64,000 nucleotides of DNA from the NCBI GenBank assembly GCA_030142905.1, contig JASJOG010000077.1, positions 62,001 to 126,000 of the forward strand, in the 5' to 3' direction. Both the position numbers and the translations under genes were made by a program. Within the stretch, counting starts at the first letter, position 1; each line of letters opens with the position of its first letter. The stretch is from Heliopora coerulea (lineage: Eukaryota > Cnidaria > Anthozoa > Scleralcyonacea > Helioporidae). The notes beneath the pieces were generated by a model. The model was given only the letters and a program-made list of their open reading frames with translations. It was not told the origin of the DNA and did no database searches. Positions 1-12,367 of the stretch are shown in pieces.

Positions 1-2008
1 TACAAAAAACCGTCGTCAATTTCGGGGCGTTGAACCAATACGTGGACAAGCAATACGCTTTTGTTTCTATCCAAACGTGGTTAGCACATGTCCAAAAACA
101 TTCCCTGGCGCAAGCGATGGCTGCATCAATGGAGCGAGTGGTCTGGTCGAAGGAGAAGGAAGGGTGTTTAAAAATAAAGACTGTGCAGTATGCAACGGAG
201 TGAAGGACGCTTGTGCTGTTGAGCGACGTGATCATCTAGTCATCTATTCCCGTACTATTGCTATACCTAACGCAATAAGTCGCGCAATAAGTCTGCATGA
301 TTACGGCGTTTCTTTGGAAGGAAGGTCATGCCCGCGAAATCAAGTTTACGATAATTATGTGGGCAAGTGTCGCAAAAACTTTCAAGTGACCAAGCTCCAG
401 AAAGGCACTGAAGACAAGTATCAAGTGATTCTGTCACTGCTGAAAACCAAGTTTTTTATGCCTTTCGTCGGCCGGAGACTACTAATAAGGGGAATAGCAC
501 TGTATTTTAAAATGAATGAATCGCAAATAACAATAGAAGAAGTAACTTACAAATTCTCTGAAATTCTTGTATCTTTTACACTGAACTTGACGCCATCGCA
601 ATATCTAATCGTGGCCTCCAATCCGCAATTCTTGGGAAATTCAACGGAAATCATCGGACTTAGAAGACTTTTCAAATTTGAGCAACCTTTCCAATTACCG
701 ATTTTGGGAGGTCAGTGCATTGTTTATCGGCTTCGTGTCCGTCAATTGGTTTGCATTCATCAGCATGTTTACAGATTTGGAGAATATACAATCCTTGAAG
801 ATCTGCGAATTCGTATTAATTCAGCTGGAACTATTTACGGACAAGACGAATATTACTTGAATACCACAAACGTGAGACCAAACGTTACTGTATGTTTAAA
901 ACTCTCCCCGCTCAACTGCAATGCTTCACAGATCATGCTTAACTCATCGGAATATAGCCTTCTTCCCAATCTAACACTCAGATACAGTTCACGGACATAC
1001 GTGTTTGGCGATTATGTCTACATGAATGGAACGGTTTTCGTTTGAACGGAATTTAAGCAAAATTATACACAACTTCGTAGAGTCGATCCGAAAGATGATT
1101 TGGCGTTAACAATATTAACGTGGGTTGGTTTCATTGTGTCCATCATTTGTCTGTTGGCTCTTATCATCACTTACTCAGTTTTTAAAGAGTTGCGGACTCT
1201 TCCTGGAAAGAACTTAATGAGTCTCTCTATTTCACTATGCGTCGCTGAGATTTTGTGGCTTTGTGGCTCATTGATGGGCGAGATTCGAGCGGCATGTACT
1301 TTTGTCGCAATCGCCAATCACTATTTCTTTCTGGTTTTCTTCATGGCGACTGCAGTGATTGCCTTCCACTCGTGTTTAGTGTTTGGGAGAAAAGTCTCTT
1401 TTCGACGTAGTAAATCAGAAGACAACAAAACATTTTTGGTCTATTCTCTCGTAGTATGGGGCATTCCAGCTCTGTTTGTTCTAATTTCTTCATTACTGGA
1501 TCACTACGAAGTGTTCGTCTCAAACTACGGTAAATCTGATATTTGCTGGCTTGGAACAAGAGAAGCGAGGTTATTCCTTTTTATTTTACCGTTTGGAATC
1601 TTATTGTCATTTAACCTGTTACTGTTTGTATTTGTTGCCTTGCGTTTGCACAAGAATCAGAAAACAAGTGCCGATGTTCTCGGAAAGAACGCGAAGAGGC
1701 GACAGCGTGAGAATGTGATTGTATGCATCAAGTTATCCACTCTCATGGGTTTCTCGTGGCTCTTTGGTTTGCTACAGGCTTCAGTAGGAACTAAAACTAA
1801 CGTCTTCTCGTATCTCTTTGTAATCTTCGTCAGCTTCCAAGGTTTATTTATTTGCGTCGCTTTTCTCTTCAAACGTAGATACTATGAGCTCTATAGCACC
1901 TTTATTTCGAAGAATATCACAGGTTCTAGTTTAGGTACTGGTCAAAGCACTCAATCAAATAGAACCAGAAGTAATGATCAAGGAATTAATGAAGAAACTC
2001 CAGTTTGA
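1..2008 (+). pseudogene. Secretin/adhesion-like 7TM receptor, 5'-partial, interrupted by one in-frame TGA
   Basis: The reading frame is open from the first bases of the window (no in-frame ATG needed), so the 5' end lies outside. It gives a cysteine-bearing ectodomain matching the paralogue at 2708-4360 (shared patterns GLVE, CxxCNGV, a repeated CxxNQ/YD block and FGEY), then seven hydrophobic helices at about 1100-1890, then a Ser/Thr/Asn-rich tail. Family hallmarks include TLPGKNLMSLS after helix 1, DICWLG before helix 5, and SFQGLF in helix 7. Its likely role is a plasma-membrane G-protein-coupled receptor; ligand unknown. No cleavage (GPS) motif is visible. A TGA at 1043-1045 breaks the frame 54 nt before helix 1, while both sides remain in the same frame, with no other stop. 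This could be a nonsense allele, sequence error or, less likely, recoding. The stop is at 2006-2008. Family assignment is firm; intactness is not. Confidence 0.8.
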
Positions 2009-2077
2009 ATATTCTTGAAGGGAGTTAAATGTAAATAATGTAAAAAATGGAAGTAAACCGATCACTGTGCAAGAGCC

Positions 2078-2083
2078 AATAAA
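2078..2083 (+). promoter_or_regulatory. Candidate polyadenylation signal of the + receptor gene
   Basis: AATAAA lies 70 bases after the receptor stop codon, a usual distance for a 3' UTR signal. No transcript support is available. Confidence 0.4.
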
Positions 2084-2394
2084 AAGAATTTCTGTATGAC
2101 CATTCAGAGACGTGAAATATTTCAGTTTGATAATTTCAGCAATGATGAAAATCATGACAATAATAATAAATGAAGAAAAATAATAAAAAAGAAATGCTGT
2201 AGTAGCAATAGAAACAAATGATAATGACAACCAAAATGAATAAAATGTTTACACTTCAGCTTCGTAATGATATCATTTCGGTGGAAGTCGCAAGTTTGTC
2301 ATCCAAGTCGTTGTAGTTTTGAGAAAGATTGTGATTAGTTATAGCAGGCGACTGATGTTTCGACGGCTTAATCCTTCTCCTTTATCCTTAACCT

Positions 2395-2765
2395 AATCTT
2401 TATCTTTGTTTTTATTCTCATTCTTAATTTTATCCTCATCTTTACCTTTATCCTCATCCTTATTATTAGTCTTATCCTTATCTTTATCATTATCTTTATC
2501 CTTATCTTTATCTTCATCCTTACTTTTATCCTTATCTATATCTTTATCTTCATTCTTATTATTATCCTCATCCTCATCTTTATCTTAATCCTCATTCCCA
2601 TCTTCATCCTTATCTTTATCCTCATGTTTATCCTGATCCTTATTATCCTCATCTATATCTTTATCCTCATTCTCATCTTTATCTCAATCCTCCTTCCTGA
2701 TTTCTATTCACAATCTTATCTTTATCCTCATTCTCATCTTTATCTCAATCCTCCTTCCCGTCCTA
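2395..2765. repeat. TTATCC/TTATCT/TCATCC pyrimidine-strand satellite
   Basis: About 370 bases of imperfect hexamers such as TTATCC, TTATCT and TCATCT on the + strand. The tract sits between the two convergent receptor genes and forms the last codons of the - strand receptor frame (R/K/I/M-rich tail). Confidence 0.9.
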
Positions 2766-4360
2766 TTCCTCAGGTAGAGAACGGAGTATTCTCCAAATGT
2801 GTAAACCCGCTGTTCAAAACAATCAAGGTGATAGATCTGAACACGATAAACGGTGTAGTTTGTACTGGATAGACTAATGTCGAAAGCTGAACGGAATTGA
2901 AAAAGTTTTTGCAGTCCGAGAAATGTACTTGAAATTTCCGGGCGTCGACGATTTGGCGACACTGCTAAACTTTGCATTGAAGTCAAACGGAAAGTTATCA
3001 CTATCGCCAGCTCTAGCTGATTGAATATTGTTAATCCGACAGTTAATTGCGATTTCTCCAAATTAAAATTCAAAGCTAGATCTTTCCATAATGTTGATTG
3101 ATCGGGAAATGGTTCGTGATGTTTCAGTAACTTCATAACCACTCGGTAGCTGTTTTGAAATTTGTTCTCATAGGACTGTTTGTAGTCTTGGCGGCATTTT
3201 TTTTGGACAAGGTCGTAAATCTGATTTTTTTGACAAGCTTCTGTAACGGTGGCGGGCGTGCAGTCCCGAAGACTTATCGCCAGATATATAGGCCTTGTTT
3301 CAATAATTCCCCACTCGGTGTCCATAAGACAAGCTGCTGTCACTCCATTGCACAAGCCACACGCATTGTTCTTGAAAATCTTGGTTTCCCATTCCACAAG
3401 TCCTGCTGTACCGTTCACAAATTGTTCGTATGCGTCATGGGATGTCTTTGAGCAGGAGTCGACTACAGTAGCGCAATACCGTAAAGGCTGATCACGCACT
3501 GGCGAGAAGCCCTGGAAATTATGTCTATACTGTCCAATGAATTTGAGTAAACTTTCGGTGGTGTTGTCTATGGGAGCGATTGTTTCTTCAGCGAAATTTA
3601 AAATCCACGATTCATACTGCGACACGTTGTTACAGCGTGCACAATGTTCATTTCTGTATGCCAGTTGTCGTTCGTAGCTGTACTCAGAAACAAAAGAATC
3701 ATAGGAGTCAGCATCAAGTTCATAGAAAGGAGAGTAGCATTTTTTTCGCGTAACGTCATTCGGCCAGTGATGTGAACATCGGCCAACCATCCACACACCG
3801 GCTGGTGGGTTATCCTCTATTGTGATATTTAGGTGAGTTTCGCAGTACCAATTTGGAGGATGTTGATTGAATGGATCCATATGAACACGACTGCCATCAT
3901 TTTTACCGCATTCTTTGATGTAGTCGCTACAGCAATCCTTCAACACAGTGCATGCTGGGTCACAGTTACAAACGTCGTGAGTATCCAAAGAAGTTTGGTT
4001 CATACATGGTGAAAAACAGGAAACTGATTCACTAGTGCAGTTAAAGCTCATTACCTCCAACCCATTGTTATTATTCGTTGGAATACCGGCTGTTTCATTC
4101 CGCAATGTCGTGCGAATGCTACGTCTGTTTCGTTGGACATTACGATTGCCAGGAATATGATCCTTTATAACTTCAGGCTGTGTCATATTACTGCCTCGTA
4201 TACCTTTTTCGACTGTGCTAAAATTTTTGGGGCCTCCGTCTTCATTTTTCATTACGTTCCCCTTTCGAGCTACTGACATCGAACTGCAAATGATGAGACA
4301 AAAACTCCAATAGATAACGACCAAACAGGTCCGAGCTGACGAACGTTCCGTAAAAAACAT
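2708..4360 (-). pseudogene. Somatomedin-B receptor ectodomain, truncated before its 7TM domain
   Basis: I chose the ATG at 4360 (MFFTERSSAR) because a hydrophobic signal peptide (CLVVIYWSFCLIICSS) follows; the frame is open further up but only through a GTG. Around residue 110-150 is an eight-cysteine somatomedin-B pattern (CFSPC...CNCDPACTVLKDCC...C). The rest is the same ectodomain as the + receptor at 1-1045, with many N-glycosylation sequons. The homology stops right after FGEYSVLYL, where the frame runs into the satellite and ends at 2708. No seven-helix exon is visible on this strand downstream, where the other receptor gene occupies the DNA. As it stands it would encode a secreted ectodomain of 550 residues. 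It may be a broken receptor or a decoy-like product; a gene fragment is the simpler reading. Confidence 0.7.
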
Positions 4361-4945
4361 CGCGGAGAGATAAATATGCGAGGAAACACACAAGTTATGT
4401 ATCACGGAGGAACGCTGAAGTTAACAAACGAAAGTGTGCGACTTGAGGCTTAACAAACTCCTGCTGTACACTTGCGTGATTAAAAATATTTCAAGTAGGT
4501 TTTTAATTACTTTGGGAAGTAACTGAAATAATAATAACATTTCTACCGCATGCTCTTGAGCCCATTCAATAAACTGAGTTTACGCAGCTGACCGCACTGA
4601 AAATTCAAAACACCAGCTCGCGCTGAAATTTTCTTTTGGTTATCGCAAAATCAATTTCAAAAGGAGATATTTGTGAGCCCCGGCTGAGATTTAAGTTTGG
4701 AATTAATTTCAGCTCTGGCTGAAATTCGCTAAGTAATATGCTCCTTGATTCGACATCTGAACCCGAACGCCAACGGAGAGGCTTTACAAGTTCTAAGCTT
4801 AACATTCAATGCTATTTTTAATAAATTTTCTGGTCGTATGCAATACCTCTATAGGTTATTTGCAAAGGCCTGCTTTGAACTTTGAACTCAAAATATTTAG
4901 CCTCAGCAGAGACCAGTCACAAAAATGCATCTCTAAGGCTTTCCG

Positions 4946-5010
4946 GGAAGGATTTAAACCCGCGACCTGACGACTCGGTGCAGTGCTCCAACCGACTGAA
5001 CAACGGAGGT
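4946..5010 (-). repeat. tRNA-derived SINE head
   Basis: On the - strand the segment reads as a tRNA-like pol III promoter: A-box-like GTTCAGTCGGTTGGAGC and B-box-like GCGGGTTTAAATCC with the usual spacing. It lacks a clean tRNA fold, so I call it a SINE, not a tRNA gene. Confidence 0.5.
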
Positions 5011-5484
5011 CGTTGCCAGTCAAATAGACGCTCGAATTCTATGTTAATACGGTTGGTAATGCCAGTGAAGAAAAAGGGTATATTACTGAATAATGATTGT
5101 TTGGCATTTACACTGTACTGATCTCATATGTTAAATCTTTAACTCAAGGTAAATGTTCGAGAGCCATACAGTTTATTTTAATCAACCAAAAGTAAATACC
5201 ATATACACATTAAAATACCTTGTCATTGCAATGACGTCACACACAGTCGTCATGTTCGATGAAGACTTGAAAGCAACGGCGTCTGTCATACAGAATAATA
5301 TCGAGTTTAAGTTCGAACGCCGGACAACAGATGTTGTTTTTCTTTTTGCTGAACGCTTCGAAACAATCCTAGTTAGTCGGTTCATGTTTTACATAAAGTA
5401 CAGCCCAAATTTCTCCCTCTCTTTAAGTGCCGGTGTCGTGGTCAAAGGGTTGAAGTAATATTTAAAGGCCGACAATGAGGACAA

Positions 5485-5570
5485 GACCGGGTTTTCAATA
5501 CGAGGAATTCGTTCTAGTCCGAAGCGAAGCCGAGGATTGGAACGAATTCCGAGTACTTGAAAACCCAGTC
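5485..5570. repeat. Hairpin-forming inverted repeat
   Basis: Arms 5485-5520 and 5534-5570 are inverted copies (GGGTTTTCAA.. and GAATTCGTTC shared), with a 13-nt loop rich in GAAGC. Looks like a tiny foldback element. Confidence 0.6.
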
Positions 5571-6394
5571 TAGTCCGAATTGGAGGCCTCTGAATGACAT
5601 CTCAGAATCGACTAGTGTATTGGCACAATGGATTAGTGTATTGGTAATGGACATATCGATGAATAAACCGATTGTGTGAAATTATATTTTAAGTGCAAGG
5701 ACTTGAACTTTCATTTCCAGTCCTCTGCCTAGTACTTCCTTGGTAGTTCAAGTTCGCTCACGTGGTCCCATTCAGTGCGTCGGATTGAATGATATACTTA
5801 TGAATTATTAATGAGTTTGAGAATTACTCTTCGTCACATTTTGTGTGGAGTCAAGATGCCGTGAAGAATACCCAAGGACCAACCGTTATGACTTCATAAA
5901 CATTACCTATACATCCTGGATCACATGCAAGGTTCAATACAGTCAACAGATGTGAGTATTCTTGGAATAATGTAATTTTCAAACTATGATATAAAAAAAG
6001 ATTGCTGCGTTGCCACTACAGAGAGGAAAACGTGAAGGATCTCATTCGAAATGTTAGTTTGCTTTTTTTATAGAAGCTCGGGTAGTTTATCAACCACACA
6101 GCTTTTTACTCGTAGTTTTCAAATGTTTTTCAATACTCTACAACGCCCAGCAATTTCGACGCTTATTGTTTTCTCTCTTTCATTAGTGTATAATGCAAAC
6201 ACCTGCATTCAGGTTATTGTCCACATTAATATTACAATCGATATCATGAACTTGGTGAATTAATTCTTTTCGGCCCAAATCCGAATTTTTTAAGATATCC
6301 GAATTTTTTAAGATAAAGTGCTATGTTGGCTAAGTTGAACGATGCAGTTTAAGATTTTGGAAATGTGTGAGCTTGGATTTTGGAAAGATTTTGG

Positions 6395-6468
6395 AAATGT
6401 GTGAGCCTCGTCTGGGGGCTCAGAAATCGTTTTTCTGAGTATAGAGCTTGACGATCGTTCATCTATCT
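6395..6468 (+). repeat. SINE 3' tail fragment
   Basis: The segment GGGGCTCAGAAATC...GAGTATAGAGCTTGA...CGTTCATCTATCT matches the tail of the SINE pair at 43.6-43.8 kb. The tRNA-like head is missing. Confidence 0.6.
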
Positions 6469-6545
6469 CATAAGTTGAATGATGTCGGAAGGGTGAGGGA
6501 TTTGCCGAAGCTCCATACCGTCATAGGTGGGAATTATTGACCAAT

Positions 6546-7036
6546 TTAAGTTACATTTACACTACAGAAAAAGTCTTCGGATTCAAAAAGCATTCGGGTT
6601 AACACAAAAATTGTACTCGGATTCTTTGGCCGTTTACACCGGAAAAACTATCTGAATTAATCGCATGCTCGTGTTAAAGCAAACAGTGCTTTCTTATCGA
6701 AGCATGGACATAAATCGTTACAAATTTTATTGAAAGTAATGGTGGAAAACCGAAAAATTTCTTTCCATTCTTTGTTTATTGCAGCCTCTGGTAAAAAAAT
6801 GTTCCACCACTGGCGACTTTGGCTATCACTCGCAAAAACAAGAAAAATTTCTCCAGAGTCTTAGCGATCCGGGTTCAAAGTATCCAGATTCTTTTCCGGA
6901 TTCGTATTTATCCGGGCTGGTGAGCAATCCGAACACTTTCTGTACCGGATTTGTTACTTAAGTGTAAACGATTACTTTGAATTCCGATTGCCTACGAATC
7001 CAGAGAAATTTGGTCCAGTGTAAACGTAGCGTTATA
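6546..7036. mobile_element. Possible MITE with imperfect terminal inverted repeats
   Basis: Ends read ACATTTACACTACAG on the left and CCAGTGTAAACGTAGC on the right, roughly inverted. The interior repeats CGGATTC-like words. No transposase and no clear target duplication seen. Confidence 0.35.
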
Positions 7037-7757
7037 GTCTAGCTACGAACTTGCCATTTCTGAACATAAGATCCTTTGGTTTTTAATGGTTAAGGAGTTA
7101 CGAAATACCAAATGTATTGCTGTAGTTAGATACTCTTATCCAAACACGCGGGGTGTTGCAGACTTGAAAAAAGTGTAAAAAAATACAGGCTTCTTCGCGA
7201 GTAGTTTTAGATTTCCTCCACTGAGTTTGTTCAGCTTTTTCCAATCCTATTTCTAAGACTAACATGGACATTCTGATCCAAATACAGGTATTAACCAACC
7301 ACGGCCCACTTTTTGTACGTTATTTTATGAACTGCTTTGATGCGTTTCTGAATGCCCTTGAATTTCAACAATTTTCCGGAGTAACGTTACATCTTCTGAA
7401 GCTGGGCAACAAACAGAAAAACTAAACAGGTATATTAGGAGGTGAAGTAGAAGAAAAGGACTGAGTGAATAAATGAAAAGCCACTGAATGAATTTGAATT
7501 GGAAGGGGAAGAGAATTTAGCATGAAAGATAAAGCATTAAAGTAGTGAAATAGATAAAAAAAATTGCGCAGACAAAGAAAATGAATGGAATGGCTCAACA
7601 GAGTAAAATTAACCAATAATAATACCGCCCCCCCCCCCCTCCCAACCACCGAAAAATAGCCAAAAGCGAATTCAATCTGACGGGTTAAAAATGAACAATA
7701 TAACATACGAGAGCGGTCATCTTTGTATCTGTCTTCCTTTAAATTAGAAACACTGTT

Positions 7758-8657
7758 CTAATTGACCATTGATATTTTATACAGCTGCCTCAATTGTCCG
7801 TCTTCTTTTCCCAACAGAATTCCTGGCTGGTCATATTCCATTATCTCACCGCGATCCAATACCATAACTCGATCACAGCCCATGATTGTGCTAAGTCGAT
7901 GCGCAATGGTGATCACCGTACAATCCTTGAAAACGTTGCAAATGACTCCCTGGATCAGTTCATCTGTCTTCTCGTCCACTTTACCGGTTGCTTCATCAAA
8001 GACGATAATTTTGCTTTTTTGAAGTAGGACGCGCGCTAAATGTAATAACTGTATCTCTCCGACACTGAAACCAGAATTGGCATCTTCAATTACACTATCA
8101 AGTTGGTTTGGTAAACTCGCTATTACGGGCTTCATCTGCATCTGCTCTAGAACATCCCAAATCTCGGACTCTCCGAACTGGTCAGAAGGATCTAAATTCA
8201 ATCTGACGGAGCCTCGAATTAAAATTGGAGACTGAGAGATGACAGAAATACTTCTACGAGTGCTTTGAAGGTTTAGCTCCATGATATTGATACCGTCAAC
8301 GATAATTTGCCCTTCAATCTCGGCCATTCGCATTAAAGCGGAAACCAGGGACGATTTTCCAGCGCCGGTTCGGCCAGCAATTCCAATTTTCTCCGCCGCA
8401 TTAATTCGAAGTGATACGTTCCGTAGAGCTTGCGGACCACCTTCATAATGTCGTAGTGAAACATTTTTAAACAGTACTGTACCTTCATATGGCCAGTTTT
8501 CCGGTGGCTTACTGTTTATAACTCGTCCCTTCTCAGCCTCGATTTTAGTGTAGGCCAGAGTCCTTTCAGCTGACGTCATTTGAGAGTGGACCTCGGCGAA
8601 CAAATTGTACAATTTGAACAGTACTGACTGCGTAGAGGATGGTCACAGCAGAGACAG
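7758..8657 (-). CDS. Gene A coding exon 6 (NBD2), frame broken near its start
   Basis: 900 bp against 911 in gene B. From the TTTGTTTCAG acceptor the frame reads AVSAVTILYA, then diverges near 8600 and stops at TGA about 8566. The downstream frame (HSQMTSAERT onward) carries complete NBD2: GRTGAGKS, SVISQSP, FSVGEIQLL, IIVFDEATGKVD, IAHRLSTI, ending TAG at 7758. Confidence 0.85.
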
Positions 8658-8714
8658 CTGAAACAAATACGACGTTGTCAGATAAATGTCCGAGTATAAG
8701 TATGTATGCAGCTA

Positions 8715-9060
8715 CTTTGCTCTCTTCCTCTCCACCAACTCCATTTCTATATTTTTCTTTTCCCCTTCCTTTTTCTCTCCATATCTATTTCTTTCTTACC
8801 TCCAGCATTGCTCTTTCTTTCCCCTGCTCGCTGTCTCTCCCTCTTGCCCACTTCTTATCACTCTACCTTGATATTAACCTCTCACTTCTTGTCTTCTATC
8901 CTTTCTATTCCCCACCTGCTCCTTTTTGCTCCATTCCTTTCCCCTCTAGCCCAGTACTTCATTCTCCTGTTATATCGCCCGCACTTCAACTCGCTCTTTT
9001 TTTCTTCCGACCGACTTCTGCTTCTTACTCCATCTCCCCCACCTTTTTCAACTACCCTGC
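8715..9060. repeat. Pyrimidine-rich (+ strand) low-complexity tract in gene A intron 5
   Basis: CT-rich tract (CCTTTTTC, TCTCCC words) next to the last exon. The three overlapping open frames across it on the + strand are composition artefacts. Confidence 0.7.
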
Positions 9061-9499
9061 GTTTTCCGGAGCTTAACGTTATCCTTTATGGCTTCTTATA
9101 ACCGCTGTAGTGACATGACAGCATACAACGGCTTTCAAATGCCTTACATCAATACATTTTAAATTTCTTTTACCAAAAAATCGAGACTTTTTCCCCCAAA
9201 CAATCAACACAGCAGTACAAGCACGATTTCAACAAATAGGCATTTACACTCAATCATATAAAATGGAGCGCACATTTAAAAGCAAATTCTCGAATGTCAG
9301 AGTCATACATTTTTAAAAACCAACTGGAACCATTTCCGAAAAATGCAGCTCTTGAGCATCGTTCATCAGAATGTTGCTGTTTGATTTTGTCTAGGGCTAA
9401 CGAGTCATTATTCTGATTATATGAACTTGACGAACTTCACACATCGTTCGGTCTGGCCCTTATATTTTACTTTGTGTTAGTGTAATATAATTATATCTC

Positions 9500-9680
9500 G
9501 TTGTAGTCCCTAAACTTCACTTTAATGATGTTGCATATAGCGACGAAACATTAGTCAATATGTTTTAAATTCTTCTGGCCTTGTCTGTTTATTGAATTGT
9601 TAATGTTTTTATATGGCATACTTCGCACAATTTGCTAGGCATTGTTATTTATACTGTTTTGCAGTACTTTAGCTGATTAA
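9500..9680 (+). mobile_element. Penelope-like element 3' tail relic
   Basis: Shares with the tails at 22.3 and 58.5 kb the order: a TGATGTTGC..GCGACGAAAC block, ATGTTTTAAA, then a CTTCGCACAATTTGCT stretch. The hammerhead-like core is decayed (TTAATGA at 9522-9528). Confidence 0.5.
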
Positions 9681-9979
9681 ATGTTCCAGACACAGTTTTT
9701 CAATTTTTTTATTTGTAATGAAAAGTTATCAAATAAATGCTACAAACTGAGGTATTTTTGTCGAAATACCGATCTTTTGCAAGTCAACTAGAAACGAGTG
9801 AAAACGCGATCACGTCGTCATTTGATAGATTTGCACTAGTAGCTTTCGTCTCGACTACGTTTATTGCGATGACCAAACACCACACAAACTGCCTGAACCT
9901 TAGAGTTCTTGCACTATCTTTCCAGATAACAACCAAGATACTCTTCTACCAAATGAAGCACAGTTCATTTCATACCAAC

Positions 9980-10125
9980 CTGCATTTGAAGATTCTGTAA
10001 TTGAAAGCACCACTACGGTGACAACGATGGTTGAAAACACGACACAAAAAATATCCAACGTGTTTGAAAACCAACGCACTGCTGTGTAGTAGGCGAACAA
10101 GGCCTTGTCATGGTCATCTATATAA
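9980..10125 (-). CDS. Gene A coding exon 5
   Basis: 146 bp, same length as gene B exon 5. Reads DDHDKALFAYYTAVRWF and a hydrophobic TMD2 helix. Acceptor AATTTCAG, donor GTTGGT. Confidence 0.85.
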
Positions 10126-11766
10126 CTGAAATTTAAAGGATTGAATTGATCCTGAAATTATCTTAGCCTACTGAGAAAATGAATGCAAACAATGTAATAA
10201 ATTCCATATTAAGCTTGTTTGCTGGGTCTAGACGAGAAATTATCATAAGACTGAACTTGTTTTGCGGGCTGTTTGTAAAATTAGGCAGGCTCATTGGTTG
10301 CTTAGCAGTTTCCTGCGATATTGTCCTTCAGGACAATACGCCCTCAATTCTAGACCGTTGAAATTTTAGTTGAAAAATTTCTGAGTTTACTTAAAGAAAA
10401 TTAAGGATAAATAGATAACAAAATTAAAAAAAAATCCGAAGAATAAATTGCACCGGAATACTAGAGCTGCTTTTCAAAGTACTATTTGTATAAAAGAACG
10501 CAAGATGAATTTGTAACTGGTGGAAATATCAACTGAAAGAACAAGTTACGAGGTATCGTAAACAGTCAAATCTGAAGACAAAAATACTGGTAAGAACGGG
10601 GAAGTAAACAAACCAAAACCTTTCAAAAATCTCCGTATTAATCTTGCTTACTCGGTCTGAATGGCAAGTATTTGATTTTGGGTTATTTTCGCGCAGACCT
10701 TGCTCTTTCGTCGGTCAGTGTGTACGAAAAAATTGAAATTTGGACAGGATCTTCTGAATAAGACTGTCAGAATAGGATAATTGTACGAATGGTTTTCTAA
10801 ATCTAGTTTCGATTTTTCGAACTGTAAAGTAAGTGTGTTGGAAAGTCTCTTTTTCAAATGAGTTTGCGTACGTCTAATATTCAGAGAGTCGAGACTTGTT
10901 GTCCATAAAAAGATCAGTGTAAAGTACAATAATTTCTTCTGTCAACATTGCATGATATTGTCAATGAACCTTTTTTCCAGTCACATGATTTTTATGGGCT
11001 CGTCTCCAGCAGTCATTCGAAATCCTTCATGAATATCCATCAACTTCCGCACGGCAAATTTAACAGTGGTATTCACAAGTTACATCCCAGAATTCGTGTA
11101 ATCGAATGATGTATCAATGAAACCGTGACACCTAGTACGTCTTATTCTTCTTCAGCAGGATAACGTCGAACATAGAGTAGAGTATAGTGGGGTTAAGGGG
11201 CTTCAGGCATCTCAGAAGTAGCTTTGGGGGCTTAGCCCCGCTGGGATTTTACATTAATTGACACGTGATTCGCGAATGGTAGAGCTACTGACGTGCTGGT
11301 TAGGGTAATATAACCGTCAAAGCCTTACTATTTCTTCGAGCCAATAGTACCCATGATGCACCAGAGAAAATGAGCTAAATCTAACGTCGAAATTTGAAAT
11401 CGTAGCAACAAATCATTTACCAGTCATGGAGGCATTTCCGCTTTCGGTTTTAGCGTCCCTTGGGAATAGAAAAACTCTATGCCTATGACGTCGAAGCTTT
11501 CGATCCGCGAACAAGAGTGCAGAATTCTTTCTGATTGTTGATACCAAGGAGATGTCTCTGGATCCTATTCGCAAGAGCCACATTAAAAAGGCCCAAAAAC
11601 AATCATAAAACGACTCACTCCCTTACTTCTGAACCAAGATGCGGCCTGGGTATCGAGCTTCAAGCGACGGTATGTTATACAGACACGGTTGTTTGTATAA
11701 TAGAAATTGAAGTACGTATGTATGTACATACTTAACGTATTCAATCTGTAAAATAAATAGCGTTAC

Positions 11767-11900
11767 GTACAAACCAGTGGCGTGCTGAGAGGGGAGCAGG
11801 GAGGGGCAGTCGCCCCCGGGTGTCAGGTTAAAGGGGGCGCCATGAACACAAAGAAGAGCCGCCAGGACATGGGCTAAATAATCAGTTAAATATTAAATAT

Positions 11901-11943
<43 letters not shown>

Positions 11944-12092
11944 TTGTTGTTTTAAGAATCAATAAAATTGTTTAGGGGGAGGGGTGATGGTTTTTATATT
12001 TTTGTTAAATGATAACAAAATGGGCAAGGGGGCGCCCGAACGGCATCTTGCCCGCACCTCCTACGAGACATCAGCACGCCACTGGTACAAAC
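11767..12092. mobile_element. hAT-type MITE with perfect 8-bp target duplication
   Basis: The element spans 11775-12084 (310 bp) and starts CAGTGGCGTGCTGA, ending in the inverted form TCAGCACGCCACTG. It is flanked by perfect GTACAAAC at 11767-11774 and 12085-12092. An AT-repeat (about 11902-11941) is internal. No transposase, so it is non-autonomous. It lies in intron 4 of gene A. Confidence 0.85.
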
Positions 12093-12367
12093 CTAAGATA
12101 ACAAAAAGAAATACATGACACCTTAAAGGAAATCAAGAGCTTAACCCTATTGAATGATTTTCCAACGTGAAAGTTATGACTTCTCATTAACCCCGGTCGG
12201 AGGTCTATACTGCAAAGTATTTGCTTGAGGTTTTCGTGCAGACTAAGCATTGAAGGAGCGAGGTGTGGGCGAACTGAAATATCGGAAGAAAGTCCTTCTA
12301 AAACAGGATGTGGGCCTGGGTATGTCCTCGAACAATGGATCTAATTAAAGAGTGAAAAAGACTTTAC

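Larger units (their letters stand above)
4361..7757. other. Intergenic stretch between receptor and ABC gene A
   Basis: No coding region is supported here. It holds a tRNA-like SINE relic (about 4946-5010), a hairpin (5485-5570), a SINE tail (6395-6468), a low-copy MITE-like segment with 'TTTACACT' ends (about 6546-7036) and a C run at 7627-7640. Confidence 0.6.

Noticed and set aside
2406..2588. L/S-rich + strand frame
   Set aside because: Satellite translation, no start context.
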